A DNA stretch of 64,000 nucleotides. Origin: Bradysia coprophila. Its lineage: Eukaryota > Arthropoda > Insecta > Diptera > Sciaridae. The notes under the pieces were generated by a model. It saw only the letters and a program-made list of their open reading frames with translations. It had not been told where the DNA came from and did no database searches. A program made the translations under genes and the position numbers. Positions within the stretch are counted from its first letter, which is position 1; every line of letters starts with the position of its first letter. Location of the stretch: positions 4,183,608 to 4,247,607 of the forward strand of contig NW_023503376.1 in the NCBI RefSeq assembly GCF_014529535.1. The letters are read 5' to 3'. This document shows positions 35,632 to 47,103 of the stretch, piece after piece.

Positions 35632-37380
35632 TCATGTTTTCACATTAGGGAATCTGTTTTGGTTGGAAAATTGGAAAAGTATAATGAGATACGTCGTAGC
35701 AGCGCCAGCAATCTGTTGGAACATTAAAACTCTTATAAGTAATCGGATCACACTGAATGTAAGCCTCTCACTTACCGTGAATATCAGAGTCCGATCCAAG
35801 GGAAACAGATTCAAGGCGGTAAACTTTACTTTCCGATGAATTAGCTGCAACGAAAATTGCAACAATTTCTCCTTGGCAATGTCGTCGGTGGTGGTGTTCA
35901 TTAGTTTGTGCACATAAATGGAACAATTTCGGTTCTAAACGAAAATTTCAAATTCAAATTTTTGTTCTCAAAAATCCCGACCGTCTTACCTCATTCGAAA
36001 TGGCACAGCTCGACTGAATGATGCACAAAATGCCCAAGATATTCATGGCAACTTGAAATACTAGAAATATCAGAAATTTGTACGATTCTTCCTGGAATTC
36101 ATCCGGTATTTGGCCGAATGCTATTTCCATCACATAATACAAATTGAAGACGATGATCAGGAAGCCAATGCCGACGATGGTTAACATTTTCAGTGCGAAA
36201 TATTCTTCGGCTAAAAGGCATGTGTCACTCAGGTCGTCATGGATGCCGCATACATCCTTTACCACTTCCACCAGTTTCCGTTCGGCTAGTAAATTCGACG
36301 ACGAGTCCTGGGACTGTTTGAATGATTTTAGTGGACTTATGGTAACGTTGAAACTTTTGGTTGATTCAGATCCGCATAGATTTCGGAGGATCTGAAATAC
36401 AAAAAGGGTATCATTGACCAAAAAGAGGCTGTGCTGCTGTTTTTGAACAGAGGTTGTTGGGGCATCTTTGGTTTGAAAGAAAAATTCGAAAATTTGACGA
36501 AATTCAAAAATTTGACGAAATTTGACGAAATTCGAAAATTTGACGAAATTCGAAAATTTGACGAAATTGAGTAAGAAATTGATGAAGTTTAATGATGACC
36601 CAACCAATTTTTAACATTATCAAAAGCTTCTACCGAGAAAGCTACCGATGGTCTGCCTGGCAGAGTAAGTTCGGTAATGTTATGGATTTTACAAAAATTT
36701 ATAGAAGAAACAGTTAAACTCACTTGGTTGACTGCTTTAAAGCGTGTACAAATCAACCTTGTAAAGCTCAAAAACGTCAGAATCAAATTCGTTAGAACGA
36801 AATATGGCCAAAAATGTGTCACGACAACAGAATAACTTCTCTGATTGCCGGATTTTCTTTGCAGCAAAAATGCAATAGTAGTCGCGGTATATATCCCACA
36901 AGCGACGGTCGCAACAAAACACGATTTTAAATTGAACCACAGTGCATTTCTATGGCTAATGTCTATCCCTAACTCAACGAATTTTCCATCAATGCAGCTC
37001 AGAGTCTCCAACATTCTCTTCAGTTTCTTCCGTAACACCAAACTGCACACATACACCGACGTTATCGACAGAAATGATGTGATCAAATTCAAATTTCCGC
37101 CAAAATTTGATATTGGACTTTGAAGGAAGAATTCCATCAGATTCATCTGGTTGAGGATGGTTGCCATAAAAGAAATTCCAAAAGTTATCATAGACAGTAT
37201 CGCTGCAATGAATCCGAGTACGCTGGTTTGCAGACTTGACACACCGTCTTTGACCACTAGTCGATACGGTATCAATCCATAGATCAAGGATCCTCTCAAA
37301 AGTAGACGTTGCGAAGCGTACACATCCGTTGGATTGAATACTTGTTTCACGCGGTTGAATATTTTCGAAAAGAAAGGCAT
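35632..37380 (-). CDS. Gustatory receptor, Gr28b-like: promoter-proximal isoform with the shared C-terminal exons (432 aa)
   Basis: The exons are 37380-36724 (N-terminal exon), 36391-35990, 35934-35776 and 35712-35632, all with clean GT-AG junctions. The start MPFFSKIF is chosen because the frame upstream begins with TTG. The protein is a seven-transmembrane insect taste receptor (intracellular N-terminus in this family, forming ligand-gated cation channels). The N-terminal exon has NPTDVYASQR...GLIPY and five hydrophobic segments. The C-terminal exons have the large last intracellular region, KVKFTALNLFPLDRTLIFT and the signature TYLIILFQF. This LF.(I/L)DRTL..T...TTYLIIL.QF tail is that of the Gr28 clade; fly Gr28 receptors serve ribonucleoside, warmth and light sensing. 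The three C-terminal exons appear to be shared with three further first exons upstream. Intron 1 contains an 18-bp minisatellite. Confidence 0.88.
36480..36565. repeat. 18-bp minisatellite in the first intron of the Gr28b-like gene
   Basis: About five units of GACGAAATTCGAAAATTT, complementary to the unit of the arrays at 28.2, 41.3 and 58.8 kb. It lies within the 332-nt intron 36392-36723. Confidence 0.8.
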
Positions 37381-38265
37381 TTTCAAACAAAAATTTTGTC
37401 TCAATTTGTGCACCCACACACTTCTCAACTCAACAAATTAACGGTTTGAATAAATCTGCAAGGACTTTGAAATATATTTCCGATCCGAAGTAAATTGTCG
37501 ATGATAAGCTTATCTCATTAATCGTTATCAGTGTAGGAACTAATGGTCTGACTAATTATAATTGATTCCATTAAACTCTAATTCATCAAATTATGTCTCC
37601 CATATACTAAGCCAATTAATGGTTTGAGTCTGCACAAAATTTTCTCAGAAAGACACGCACCATTGTTACAGTCATTTCAATTAAATTGTGGATTCCATTG
37701 AACAAAACTTGACATTTTCAGCATATTCATCCGAACTTTTCATGTTCTATACACCTCTTTCGTCGCCTCGGATCAAATTCACACAAAACCTAGACTTTTC
37801 AACTTTTTATCGCTTATATAAGAAGTAACGAAAAGTTGAACAGTTCAATTTTATGCAGCGCAATGTAACGAACGTTACACGCCTGGCGCGACTTTAGACT
37901 ATTTAGTCTAGGTTAGGCACATGAAAATCAAAAAATTTAAATTTCGAGGAACCACCAGGGAAAATAGCATTTCCGGAAGGCTTTATTTAACCTGTCACAG
38001 ACGGCAAGCAAATTGACAGTTTTACTATCTGATCTATTACTTCATTTGATCGAAGATTTTCAAAAATTATTTTCAGAAATCTTTTACTTCATTTGTTTTG
38101 AACATGCTTTTTGCTATATAAGACTTCATTAGTCAAAGCTTGTCGTTTATTATTGCTATCGTTGTCGATAACAGATGACAGTCGTCTGTAACAGATTAAT
38201 GAAACATTTAAGCGCTGTCACCACGAAAAGCCTTCCATAATAGGAGTCACTACTTAACGAACTGT
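37381..38265. other. Intron/promoter spacer between Gr first exons
   Basis: No exon recognised. It should contain the promoter of the 37380 first exon if first exons are transcribed from their own promoters. CGTCGCCTCGGATCAAATTC near 37760 is a short repeat related to DNA at 48.4-48.5 kb. Confidence 0.4.
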
Positions 38266-39222
38266 AAGGCCAACACACACTAGCATCTAGTGTCAGTTGG
38301 AAATATGATATGTCTATTGTTAAAACCGGTTTTTTGCTGATCTAAACAATATAAATATCGTTTTCTTCCTGTAGTACCAAAACCGTCACATTCACTCACC
38401 AAATTTAGTACCGAAAGAGCAACATTCTCCCCTACTATTTTCTCTCAATTTTCATTCCCGCTTATGTCATTTTCGATCCTATCTTTATTCTTTCCCAAAT
38501 GTGTCAAGTTGTTGTATGTACGCGAATGTAATGTTTTTAGTGTTTTGTGACAATGCATTCATAAGGATTGCTTTCAGCATTCATACGGACTGCTTTCGGC
38601 ATTCATTCGGATGTCTTTCGGCATTCCTACACAAGGGCCCTCTCAATAGAACAAACTGACAAATTAAAATGAAAAATCATATATTTGAATGTATGTGTGA
38701 CAGCTCCGTGTACAGACAGTACACGGGACTCTTAATGTCAAAAATAAAGGGACTCATAATGTCAAAAGCAAAGCAAAGTTGACGTTTTCGTGTTAGTGGT
38801 GTGTGTGATATAATTTTTCAATGAATTTCGGTCATAATTCCTCTAGGTAGTCTACCTCTATGTTCCTACAGATTGCTTATTTTTCGACATTTGTGAGAAT
38901 ACATGCACACGGAACGGACTTCTTTAGGCATTCATACGGATTACTTTCGGCATTAATATGGAATGCTTTTGCACCGGTATGTTGTTATGTTTTGTTCGGA
39001 ATGTGACTTTGGTACTCCAGGAAGAAAAATAGTATACAAACCACGGATCAAAAAGGTGTATTTTAGACCACGGTGGTGAAAACGTCCTTAGTCTCCGCTC
39101 CGCTTCGCGTCGCTCCATCCCTGGACGTTTTCACCACCTGGGTCTAAAACACACCTTTTTGATCCTTGGTATGTAACATACTATTTCCCGATGACACTAG
39201 TTGCTAGTGTGTGTTGGCCTTA
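38266..39222. mobile_element. 0.96-kb element with terminal inverted repeats inside the Gr locus
   Basis: The ends TAAGGCCAACACACACTAGC and GCTAGTGTGTGTTGGCCTTA mirror each other, and the match continues through (A/T)CTAGTGTCA. Inside are two groups of a roughly 25-bp repeat (GCTTTCGGCATTCATACGGA) at 38567-38632 and 38920-38968, and a near-perfect palindrome at 39027-39188 (GATCAAAAAGGTGT...ACACCTTTTTGATC). The right end stops only about 56 bp before the splice donor of the next Gr exon. Confidence 0.65.
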
Positions 39223-39278
39223 AAGAACAACCAACAACGTTTTTTGCTTAATTTATCAAAGCGATCCAAGTCACTCAC

Positions 39279-39935
39279 CCCATTAGCATACGATAATCTT
39301 TGTTTGATTTGAAATGCAATGCAAACGAAATGTATAATCACAATTGAAATAATGAACGGCGGCACAAAATACGATGTCCACACAGCAAAGCCTGGTACTG
39401 TATCTTTTTCCGCCGTGGCCAATAATATGAAGCTCAGAAATGTGAAGGCGAAATTGACAATCAGAAAACTGATGACACAACCCACATTCAACTTGAAACC
39501 GATCATATAATCCACTTTCACCGCGAGCAGTCGGAATTTCTCATCAATTCTCACTATGTTGTCCATTGTCATTTGAATCTTTTTCGCCGAGTACAAGCAC
39601 GAACCGAAAATTGCAGCCATAGCCACAATTGAAGTTATAAATTGCAGATATCCACCCACCCGTGTAAGATCAGTGGGAAAGAAAAATACAACGAATGATT
39701 CTTGGCGGTAAATGGTCAATATAAAGCACGTTGTAAAGAAGACGATATGAAATGCAGCTACTACGTATCCAATTTTCGAAAATCGTAAAGCTCGCTTACT
39801 CTCACTATCAACAATCTTAAATGGAAATAGACCCTCGAGAATCAAAGTCATTGCCAATGGTCTTTGTGATGAGTAAATGTCCGTTGGATAAGCCCATTTT
39901 TTCAATTGCTTACACTTGGCCTTTAGCTTTTCCAT
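39279..39935 (-). CDS. Gr28b-like alternative first coding exon 2 (219 codons)
   Basis: It encodes an N-terminal gustatory-receptor half. It starts MEKLKAKCKQLKKW (ATG at 39935; the longer frame upstream begins with TTG), with YPTDIYSSQRPL, GLFPFKI and five membrane segments, and ends ...QIKQRLSYANG at the phase-0 donor GGG|GTGAGT. No C-terminal Gr exons lie between this exon and the next one downstream, so it is inferred to splice to the shared exons at 36391-35632, giving 432 aa. Length, phase and end point equal those of the 37380 exon, which supports alternative first exons rather than a truncated gene. Confidence 0.82.
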
Positions 39936-39983
39936 TCCGAAGGAAGCACTCGCTGTATTTGTATTTTGAAAAGTCAAAGCCAA

Positions 39984-40594
39984 CTAACGTTTTTCCGAAT
40001 TTACCAGGAAAAATACTTTCGCTGATAAAATTTTATCGGTTCAGAAAATCTAGCTAATCATTTAAATCGAATCATTATTTACTTAATGGCAAGTGGCATT
40101 AATTCATGCAAACTTTTATATGACTAAGTTGAGTAGACTGATTATTGTCCAACGTTGATTGTGATTAATTAGTTATGTTAGTAAACCTTTCACAAACATA
40201 GCATAAAACCGGTCACCGGTGTCATTATCGAGTTCATTACTTTTATTGATCTGAAAGTGTCAAATCTTTTACTTCACTAGTTCAACAAAAGATTTTGCTA
40301 CATGAGAACAAGAAGTTTTAACGAACGAATTTTTTTAAGTTGCAGTTATGTTTGCTTCTGTGGATGACGGTCGCTTGTTTTCGGCCTGTCAAAATTCGTT
40401 TTTACCGTACGATGGAAGAAACCTATTGTTCATAGTAGATTACATTGGATGCTGCGGAGGTAATTCATTACATGAGGGATCAATTTTGTGATACAAGCTG
40501 AACTCACAAAAGTGGTTTTTAGTAACAAGCTTTGGAAACTTGTATTTTGACATGTGTAGTTTTTGAAAAATTTGAGAAAATTTGGAAAATTCAC
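39984..40594. other. Intronic spacer in the Gr locus
   Basis: AT-rich; no exon or element recognised. It may contain the promoter for the 39935 first exon. Confidence 0.4.
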
Positions 40595-40754
40595 GCCGTA
40601 AGTGTGCCAAAAATTTGAATTTTAAGTGAACGATTCGATGAAAAAGTGAACCGAAAAATACATTTCAACGCTTCATTGTATGAAAATGACGCTACGTTAG
40701 AAAGACCTCCGCACTTTCCATTTTGAATTTCGACCGCACTTACTGCGTGAATTG
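40595..40754. mobile_element. Palindromic MITE, family A, intact copy
   Basis: It runs from TTCACGCCGTAAGTGTG to CGCACTTACTGCGTGAATT. It is the uninterrupted version of the element at 2784-3070 and contains the empty site CTACGTTAG. A relative is at 49481-49636. Confidence 0.75.
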
Positions 40755-40881
40755 CAGGAAAATATTAGAAAATTTGGGACAATATTGGAAAACATTTCCC
40801 AAAAAATTGTCCTTCTGACATATATGTGTGAGAGGGCGGCATATTTAAAGAGTTATCAATGAAGAGAGGTATCATCATTTC

Positions 40882-41324
40882 AGGAGCGATAGCGGAGGAC
40901 TTGACGCAGTCTAACTTCCAAAAAAAGAACGAAGAAAATTTTTTGAGACGCGGCAACTATCATGTGAGGAGCGATAGCGGAGGACTTGACGCAGTCTAAC
41001 TTCCAAAAAAGAACGAAGAAATTTTTTTTGAGACGCGGCAACTATATATATAGCCGAACATTTCAGTTTCTACCCTTTGGACTATATCACCCCAAAACCT
41101 ATTCTATCATATTTTCGCTTCAAATACGAGCAAGACTAGCTATCACTCGAAGTAGGTTAAAAATTGCCGTAGATACATCGTTTTGAAATCAGTCATTTTT
41201 CGTACTAAATACACCAAATTGACTTTTTCCAAACAATCAACTTTTTCCTACTCGAACGTAGGATGAAAGAACTAGTATTTTTTTGGGTTATGAGAGATAG
41301 AGAGGTAAAGTCCTCGGAAAATTT
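40882..41324 (+). repeat. About 1-kb dispersed repeat, degenerate copy 3
   Basis: The starting segment GGAGCGATAGCGGAGGACTT occurs twice (40882 and 40973), followed by GACGCGGCAACTAT and diverged sequence with internal deletions compared with 27246-28229. It leads into an 18-bp array, as copy 1 does. Confidence 0.7.
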
Positions 41325-41560
41325 TCAAATTTAGTCAAATTTTCGATTTTAGTCAAATTTTCGATTTTCGTCAAATTTTCGCCAAATTTTCGATTTTCGT
41401 CAAATTTTCGATTTTAGTCGTCAAATTGTCGTTTTTCATCAAATTTTAGATTTTCGTCGTCAAATTGTCGATTTTCATCAAATTTTCGAATTTCGTCAAA
41501 TTGTCGATTTTCGTCAAATTTTCGAATTTCGTCAAATTTTCAATTTTTGTCAAAAAAAAA
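41325..41560. repeat. 18-bp minisatellite, array 3
   Basis: Units of TCAAATTTTCGATTTTCG with variants (GATTTTAGTCG, AAATTGTCG). It is less regular than arrays 1 and 4. The following 41560-41740 segment is a mirrored relative of 28605-28700. Confidence 0.75.
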
Positions 41561-41898
41561 TTTGGTAAAAATTATTTGGCAGATAATGAGGAAAGCTAAG
41601 CCAGCTTTTTCGAACTAATTGGGTCTACAATTTAATTTTTGCGTAACGAAGCTGAAAGCGTCAACTCTAGCGATATCATTCATTTTAGAAATTGTACTTT
41701 TCTCGAAGAGATTTTTGTTGGGATAAATATTATAAGTGGTTTAGTAAAACAGAATCTTGAGAAACAGATTCGGGCGGGAAAGCTTGAAGAATGAATGGCT
41801 TCCAGTAGAACACTTTTCCGCCTAAATTTAGAGACAATTTCTAAGGTGATTTGTTATGTTTGTGTAGTAGTTAGTTTAACTTTAATTTGTCTACTTAC

Positions 41899-42633
41899 CC
41901 CGGTCACTGCTCGAAATCTTTGCAAAAGCTGACCCACAACAGTTATAAACTTAACAACCACCAATGTCAAAATGAGATATGGAAAGAAAAACGACCACCA
42001 CACCAAAAAATTGGGATACTCATTCCTTGTACTAAGCAGCATTAAGCTCAGCAAAACAAATATTAAATTCACCGAGTACAGCATCGTACATCCAATCAGA
42101 ATTAAACGAAACACCGTTTTGTGATTGATTCCCTGGTGCAATTCGGCGAACCGTTTATCCACTTCGTACAAATTTTCAAAAACTAATCGAATCTTGTGCC
42201 GCCGTACAATTGAAATTGTGTACAATGTCACCATTGAAGCACACGATACGGCAAACTGTAAATAGCCACCGAAAGTCGAAATTTCGGTCTGGAAAAAGTA
42301 CACTACGAACGACTGATCGTTGAAAATAGTGTGGAAAAATGATGTAAAGTACAGAGACAGTTGAATGAGAGTGAAAGACATTCCTATCTTCGAAGTCTTC
42401 AGGTGAGCTTCGTCATTGTTAAATTGAAATGGGAATAGACCTTCAAAACGGTACGTCACCCACATTGGCCGATGGGTTGAAAAAACGTCAGTCGGATTGA
42501 AAGTTTTTCTCAGCAGATTTTTTAACTTTTCCATTTTTATTTTCGCGCAAAATGCTCTTGCTATGTCTGTAACTGGTATACTAACCGAATTTTTGGAGTC
42601 GTCTCGAATTTCAGTAATCTTGATATCAACCAT
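41899..42633 (-). CDS. Gr28b-like alternative first coding exon 3 (up to 245 codons)
   Basis: It encodes an N-terminal gustatory-receptor half. It opens at ATG 42633; a second ATG at 42534 (MEKLKNLLRKTFNPTDVF) aligns with the starts of the other first exons and may be the real one. Motifs are NPTDVFSTHRP, GLFPFQF and FVVYFFQTEISTFGG, and it ends ...RFRAVTG at the phase-0 donor GGG|GTAAGT. It is inferred to splice to the shared exons at 36391-35632, giving 425 or 458 aa. The closest relatives within the window are the other four N-terminal exons. Confidence 0.82.
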
Positions 42634-43361
42634 TTGGTTTTATAACGATAACAACTATCACGTTAACCACTTACTATTTTATGGCCAAATGTTTCTTTAA
42701 TACTTTCGCTAATCTGGATCTAAAAGAAATTATTTTTGCATATCACTTCACTGATAAGCAATCCTTTACAATGATGGATCGAAGAAATGATTTGGTTAGG
42801 CTGAATGAATAGCAATCAAATACGCGTGCCAAATATGATACGCATTGCTTACCAATGTTCCTCCTTGTGTGAAATTTACCGATTGGAGTCGAAGTCGAAG
42901 CCGAAGTCGGTAAACAATACACATGAAGCCATTTCCATGATTTGTCCTATTGTCAAGTAAGGTGAGGTTCCTATACACTTGGAGAGTGTATTGGTGTGTA
43001 TACCCATCACTAGTGATGGAAAAGTCACTTTATCTGTATGTGCACCAACACACTCTGGCTAATTACATTAAAATATGTTTCAACACAGACCAATCCACAC
43101 GTATGGTGTGTACTTTCCTCGTGCTACGCACTATACTTATTTACGCTTCTTTACAACGTCATTTAGGAAAGCGTTGTTCCTAACTTATGCTAAAAGGCTT
43201 TTTAGCAAATTAGATTCAAGAAATCGCCTCCGGCTCGAGCTGGAAACATCTCATTCGCTAAAAAGGCATTTTGACATACGTTGGGAAAATAACTATTGCA
43301 CCACTTCCAGTAATTTCTGTCGTGTCTTTATTCTCTACGTAATTCTCATTTTTTTACTCAC
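42634..43361. other. Intronic spacer in the Gr locus with MITE remnant
   Basis: About 43168-43290 is palindromic (GTTCCTAACTTATGCTAAAAGG and, mirrored, GACATACGTTGGGAA) and related to 22805-22890. No exon was found. Confidence 0.45.
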
Positions 43362-44000
43362 CTCGTTCATTCGATCATATCTCGTTTTAATCTGATTCAG
43401 CACGCACGTGAACATGAAAATCACTAGGTTCACCATTAGATTCGGCAGGAAATACGATACCCAGGAATATATCTTAAATTTCTTATTCGAGTGTAATACC
43501 ATCAGTATGCCTCCAAACGTAAACGACACATACAGAGTCCATAAAATTGTAATGGCAACACAACCGAATCGAAAGCCTCGGCTATGGTTCGGCTCGAGTA
43601 AGAAAACTTTCAATTTTGAATCTAACGCGTATTGACGATCCAGAACGGTTTTGATTTTGTTCCGTTGACAGAAGCATGACGCATAAACGATGATCATCGA
43701 TATGAATGATACGGCGAAATGAAGGGTGTTACCAACTTTTGATATTTCGGTTTGGAAAAAGCATTCGATGAAACTTGTATTTTGGATCAATGTCTGTGCA
43801 AACGCGTACGCGAACACTATATGGTTCATAACAGCGACACAGTAGCACCACTTTGACCGTTTCAAACTTTGTTCGGCCACTTTAAACGGAAGTAGTCCAC
43901 CACAACACAACGAAAATATCAACGGCCAGTGACTTTCGTACACATTCTTTGGCTGGAGAATGGACCGTATTTTTGTCGGAATGCTCTTAAGTTTGTTCAT
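43362..44000 (-). CDS. Gr28b-like alternative first coding exon 4 (213 codons)
   Basis: It encodes an N-terminal gustatory-receptor half. ATG at 44000 (MNKLKSIPTKIR) is chosen because the frame above it opens with TTG. Motifs are QPKNVYESHWPL, GLLPFKV and FIECFFQTEISKVGN; it has five hydrophobic segments and ends ...RYDRMNE at the phase-0 donor GAG|GTGAGT. It is inferred to splice to the shared exons at 36391-35632, giving 426 aa. It is the most upstream of the four first exons before the second receptor gene begins. Confidence 0.82.
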
Positions 44001-44211
44001 GTCTCTTTTCAGTCCTTCGCGGTTTACAGCACAACGCTCAATAAAATTTAATTTTATTGATTCAGTGTCTGTCCGCAAATAATGTTCAAATCAAAAGGGA
44101 ATTTATCCGATTGCATGCGTAGATAAGATATGAGAGTCATATGGCAATTGATAATTACGATTTTGTCTATAAATTAGATTCATGTTCGATAAATAATTGG
44201 GATATGTTCAT

Positions 44212-45571
44212 TAGGGCGTATCGAATTTTGAGAATTTTAAGGGTCGCGATAGCCTGTGTGCGGAAAACGTAGATCATTGAAAACTAAGTCCAGGCATATG
44301 GTTGATGGATCCGAAGGTGCCCGGGAAGAAGTCCCCCCGGACGACTTTAACTTTCAAATGGTCATAACTCGGAAAGTTAAGAGTATTTTTGAAAACAATG
44401 TTCTAGCAGGATGCAGAGCGGTAAAAACTCTACAAAACTGCCAAAGAAACCGATGGTCCAAAAGGTGTGTCTGTCGAGGTTTTCTAACATCGAAAGTTCG
44501 ACATTTTGGTTTTTGACTTTTATTTCCTGAGAGACAAATTATTAACTTTAGCTTTTGGCATGAGGTTGTAGAGGAGGTCGAGTACTACCAGTACACTAGG
44601 CATTGTCCCGGTCGGCGATCCATCCGAAACCGTTAACATTTTTGAATGGACTTTTTAAGTGTACCCACGTCGCCCACGAAGCCATTGCAGACAATGTAAC
44701 CGGTGTTGCTGAGTCGAGGTAACCTTGGCCAGTAAGGGCACATAATATTCCATAACAGTAGCTGAACTCTTTTACAAAATATTTAAGAATTCGGTGTAGC
44801 ACATTTTGTACTACAAAATCTGAGAAAGTGAAATTTGTGAGAAAAACAACAAATAATCGTTTTAATTAGTTATTTGACCCACGAACAGTAGTAAGAAGTC
44901 GATTTCGTTGCAAATACACATTTTTCGATATTTTTACAAAAGGTTGAACTTCGTGGTATACCGTGTCAATATAATGTGCTACATCGAGATCCCAAATATT
45001 TTGTAAAAGAGTTCAGCTACTGTTATGGAATATTATGTGCACTTACTGGCCAAGGTTACCTCGACTCAGCAACACCGGTTACAGTGTCTGCACTGGCTTC
45101 GTGGGCGACGTGGGTACACTTAAAAAGTTCATTCATTAATGTTGAAAAAGTGGTTTCGGATGGATCGCCGACCGGGACAATGCCTAGTGTACTGGTAGTA
45201 CTCGACCTCCTCTACAACCTCATGCCAAAAGCTAAACTTAATAATTTGTCTCTCAGGAAATAAAAGTCAAAAACGAAAATGTCGAACTTTCGATGTTAGA
45301 AAACCTCGACAGACACACCTTTTGAACCATCGGTTTCTTTAACAGTTTTGTAGAGTTTTTAACGCTCTACATCCTGCTAGAACATTGTTTTCAGAAATAC
45401 TCTCAACTTTCCGAGTTATGACCATTTGAAAGTTAAAGTCGTCCGGGGGGACTTCTTCCCGGGCACCTTCGGATCCATCAACCATATGCCTGGAATTAGT
45501 TTTCAATGATCTACGTTTTCCGCACACAGGCTATCGCCGCCCTTAAAATTCTAAAAATTCGATACGCCCTA
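44212..45571. mobile_element. 1.36-kb hAT-type foldback element with 8-bp duplication
   Basis: The ends are TAGGGCGTATCGAATTTT and its mirror. A perfect octamer, ATGTTCAT, flanks it at 44204-44211 and 45572-45579. The arms are about 600 bp each and nearly identical in opposite orientation, separated by about 150 bp. Each arm holds the same short open frame (FSYCYGILCALTGQGYLDSA), which has no family I recognise. The intact arms and duplication point to a fairly recent insertion. Confidence 0.85.
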
Positions 45572-45782
45572 ATGTTCATTGTTCAAGGCCGTCGTTTTAA
45601 CCAGCTCGTGTCGCTAGTATTCTTGGTATTGTTAGCATTAGAATCATTTCGAGATTTAATCGAAAATCAATATTACTGCCTTGGTAAGTATGAGGCAACC
45701 AAAATGTCTATGAGCTCTGTCCTGAAATTCTTATTTACTTGGAGAGTAGCCTTACAATATTACTTAATAACACAATGATTTG

Positions 45783-45981
45783 CAGTTAGAGGCAGCATGA
45801 ATTTGCTTCACCTGTTTTTTACCTGATCCACACAAACAAACAAAACTGTTTATATGGTTTTACCACTACCACGCCCGTGCGTATAGTAGCTTCAACCGTA
45901 TAAACAGCTTTGATTGTGTGCGTGGATCAGCTGAAAAACAGCTGAATCAAATTCATGCTGAAATTTCATTGCCTCTGACTG
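45783..45981. mobile_element. About 200-bp palindromic MITE
   Basis: The ends CAGTTAGAGGCA and GCCTCTGACTG mirror each other, as do AGCATGAATTTG and AAATTCATGCT, and CTGATCCACAC and GTGTGCGTGGATCAG. No clear target duplication. Confidence 0.65.
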
Positions 45982-47103
45982 TAGGACCCAAATAAGACTT
46001 TATAGATAGAGTTCTTGTTTAGACACAAAAATGGCCTCAACTACCCTATCGAAAATACACGGACGGCAATTGCCATTAAGCTTATCAACAGTTCAATTAT
46101 CGAGCCTATTACGCCTTCTAAACTGAGAATTTTCAAAACATTGGTACCCAAAGCTCATGATTCATAGCCGTTAGTAAATGGTAAAATTCTACTAAAATGT
46201 GTGAACTCTTTTACTGTGGAACTGTATATGAGTTCAACATTAGCATAACCATTTAAAATTGAGTCAGCCACCACAAAAAAAGTCCGTGATCTGCGATGGA
46301 AAAAGTATCTAATTTTGTGCTGTGTCATACGATAAAATCGTCATGGAATGTTATTCTATAAGTTCTATTAGACAAGAAGGAATGTGATCTTCATGGATGT
46401 AAACAAAGCTAAGATTTTTTGTCATTTGGTCGAGTGGTCTCTCAGAAGTAGATTTAGCATTTATTAAATATTGTCATGGTCAGTTACGCGTACACTATAC
46501 AACATTGTTGATGTTTATCTGATGATGATTTAAGCATATTATAAACATACACGAAAGAAATTACTTAATTTGTGAAGAGAAATTTTTTTCAATACCAAAA
46601 TCGTTTTTCTATGACCATCACTTGCCATGCATTCAATGCCTAGGTCTAGTGAATAAAATTACAATAAATTATTGAAGTATCAAATCGTTTAATACGCCGT
46701 GTCTACATACCCATACGAGTCTTATACACAAGAGCGTATGTTGTTTTTATATCCGCACATTATCCAGCACATTTATGTTATACGTATACGCTCACGGACC
46801 AAAAAATGTTTTTTTTTTCTCGAAAAAATTTCACTGTCTGGTTAAGCTGCTGGTAAACCAATATTCGTTATTTAAATGAGCTTGCAGAGAGTTTTATTTG
46901 AAAAAGAAAGAAATGACGAATATTTTCAAAATTACTCATCGAGTGCTTTCTTAGTGTAGTCTATTTTAGAGAAAAGAAACAATTGTTAGATGGAAAAATG
47001 ACAAACTCTGACTGATGCACTCTAGCAAATAAAATGTTCAAAATAATGAAGTAAAAGATTTGAAATCAATCTGTTAAGAATATTTGGACCAAATGAAGTA
47101 ATA
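45982..47103. other. Intergenic/intronic, nothing recognised
   Basis: AT-rich sequence between the two Gr genes; no exon or element is supported. Confidence 0.35.

Noticed and set aside
44596..45263. Open frames with FSYCYGILCALTGQGYLD in both arms of a foldback
   Set aside because: Identical short frames in inverted arms of a transposon; no recognisable protein family. Kept only as part of the element.
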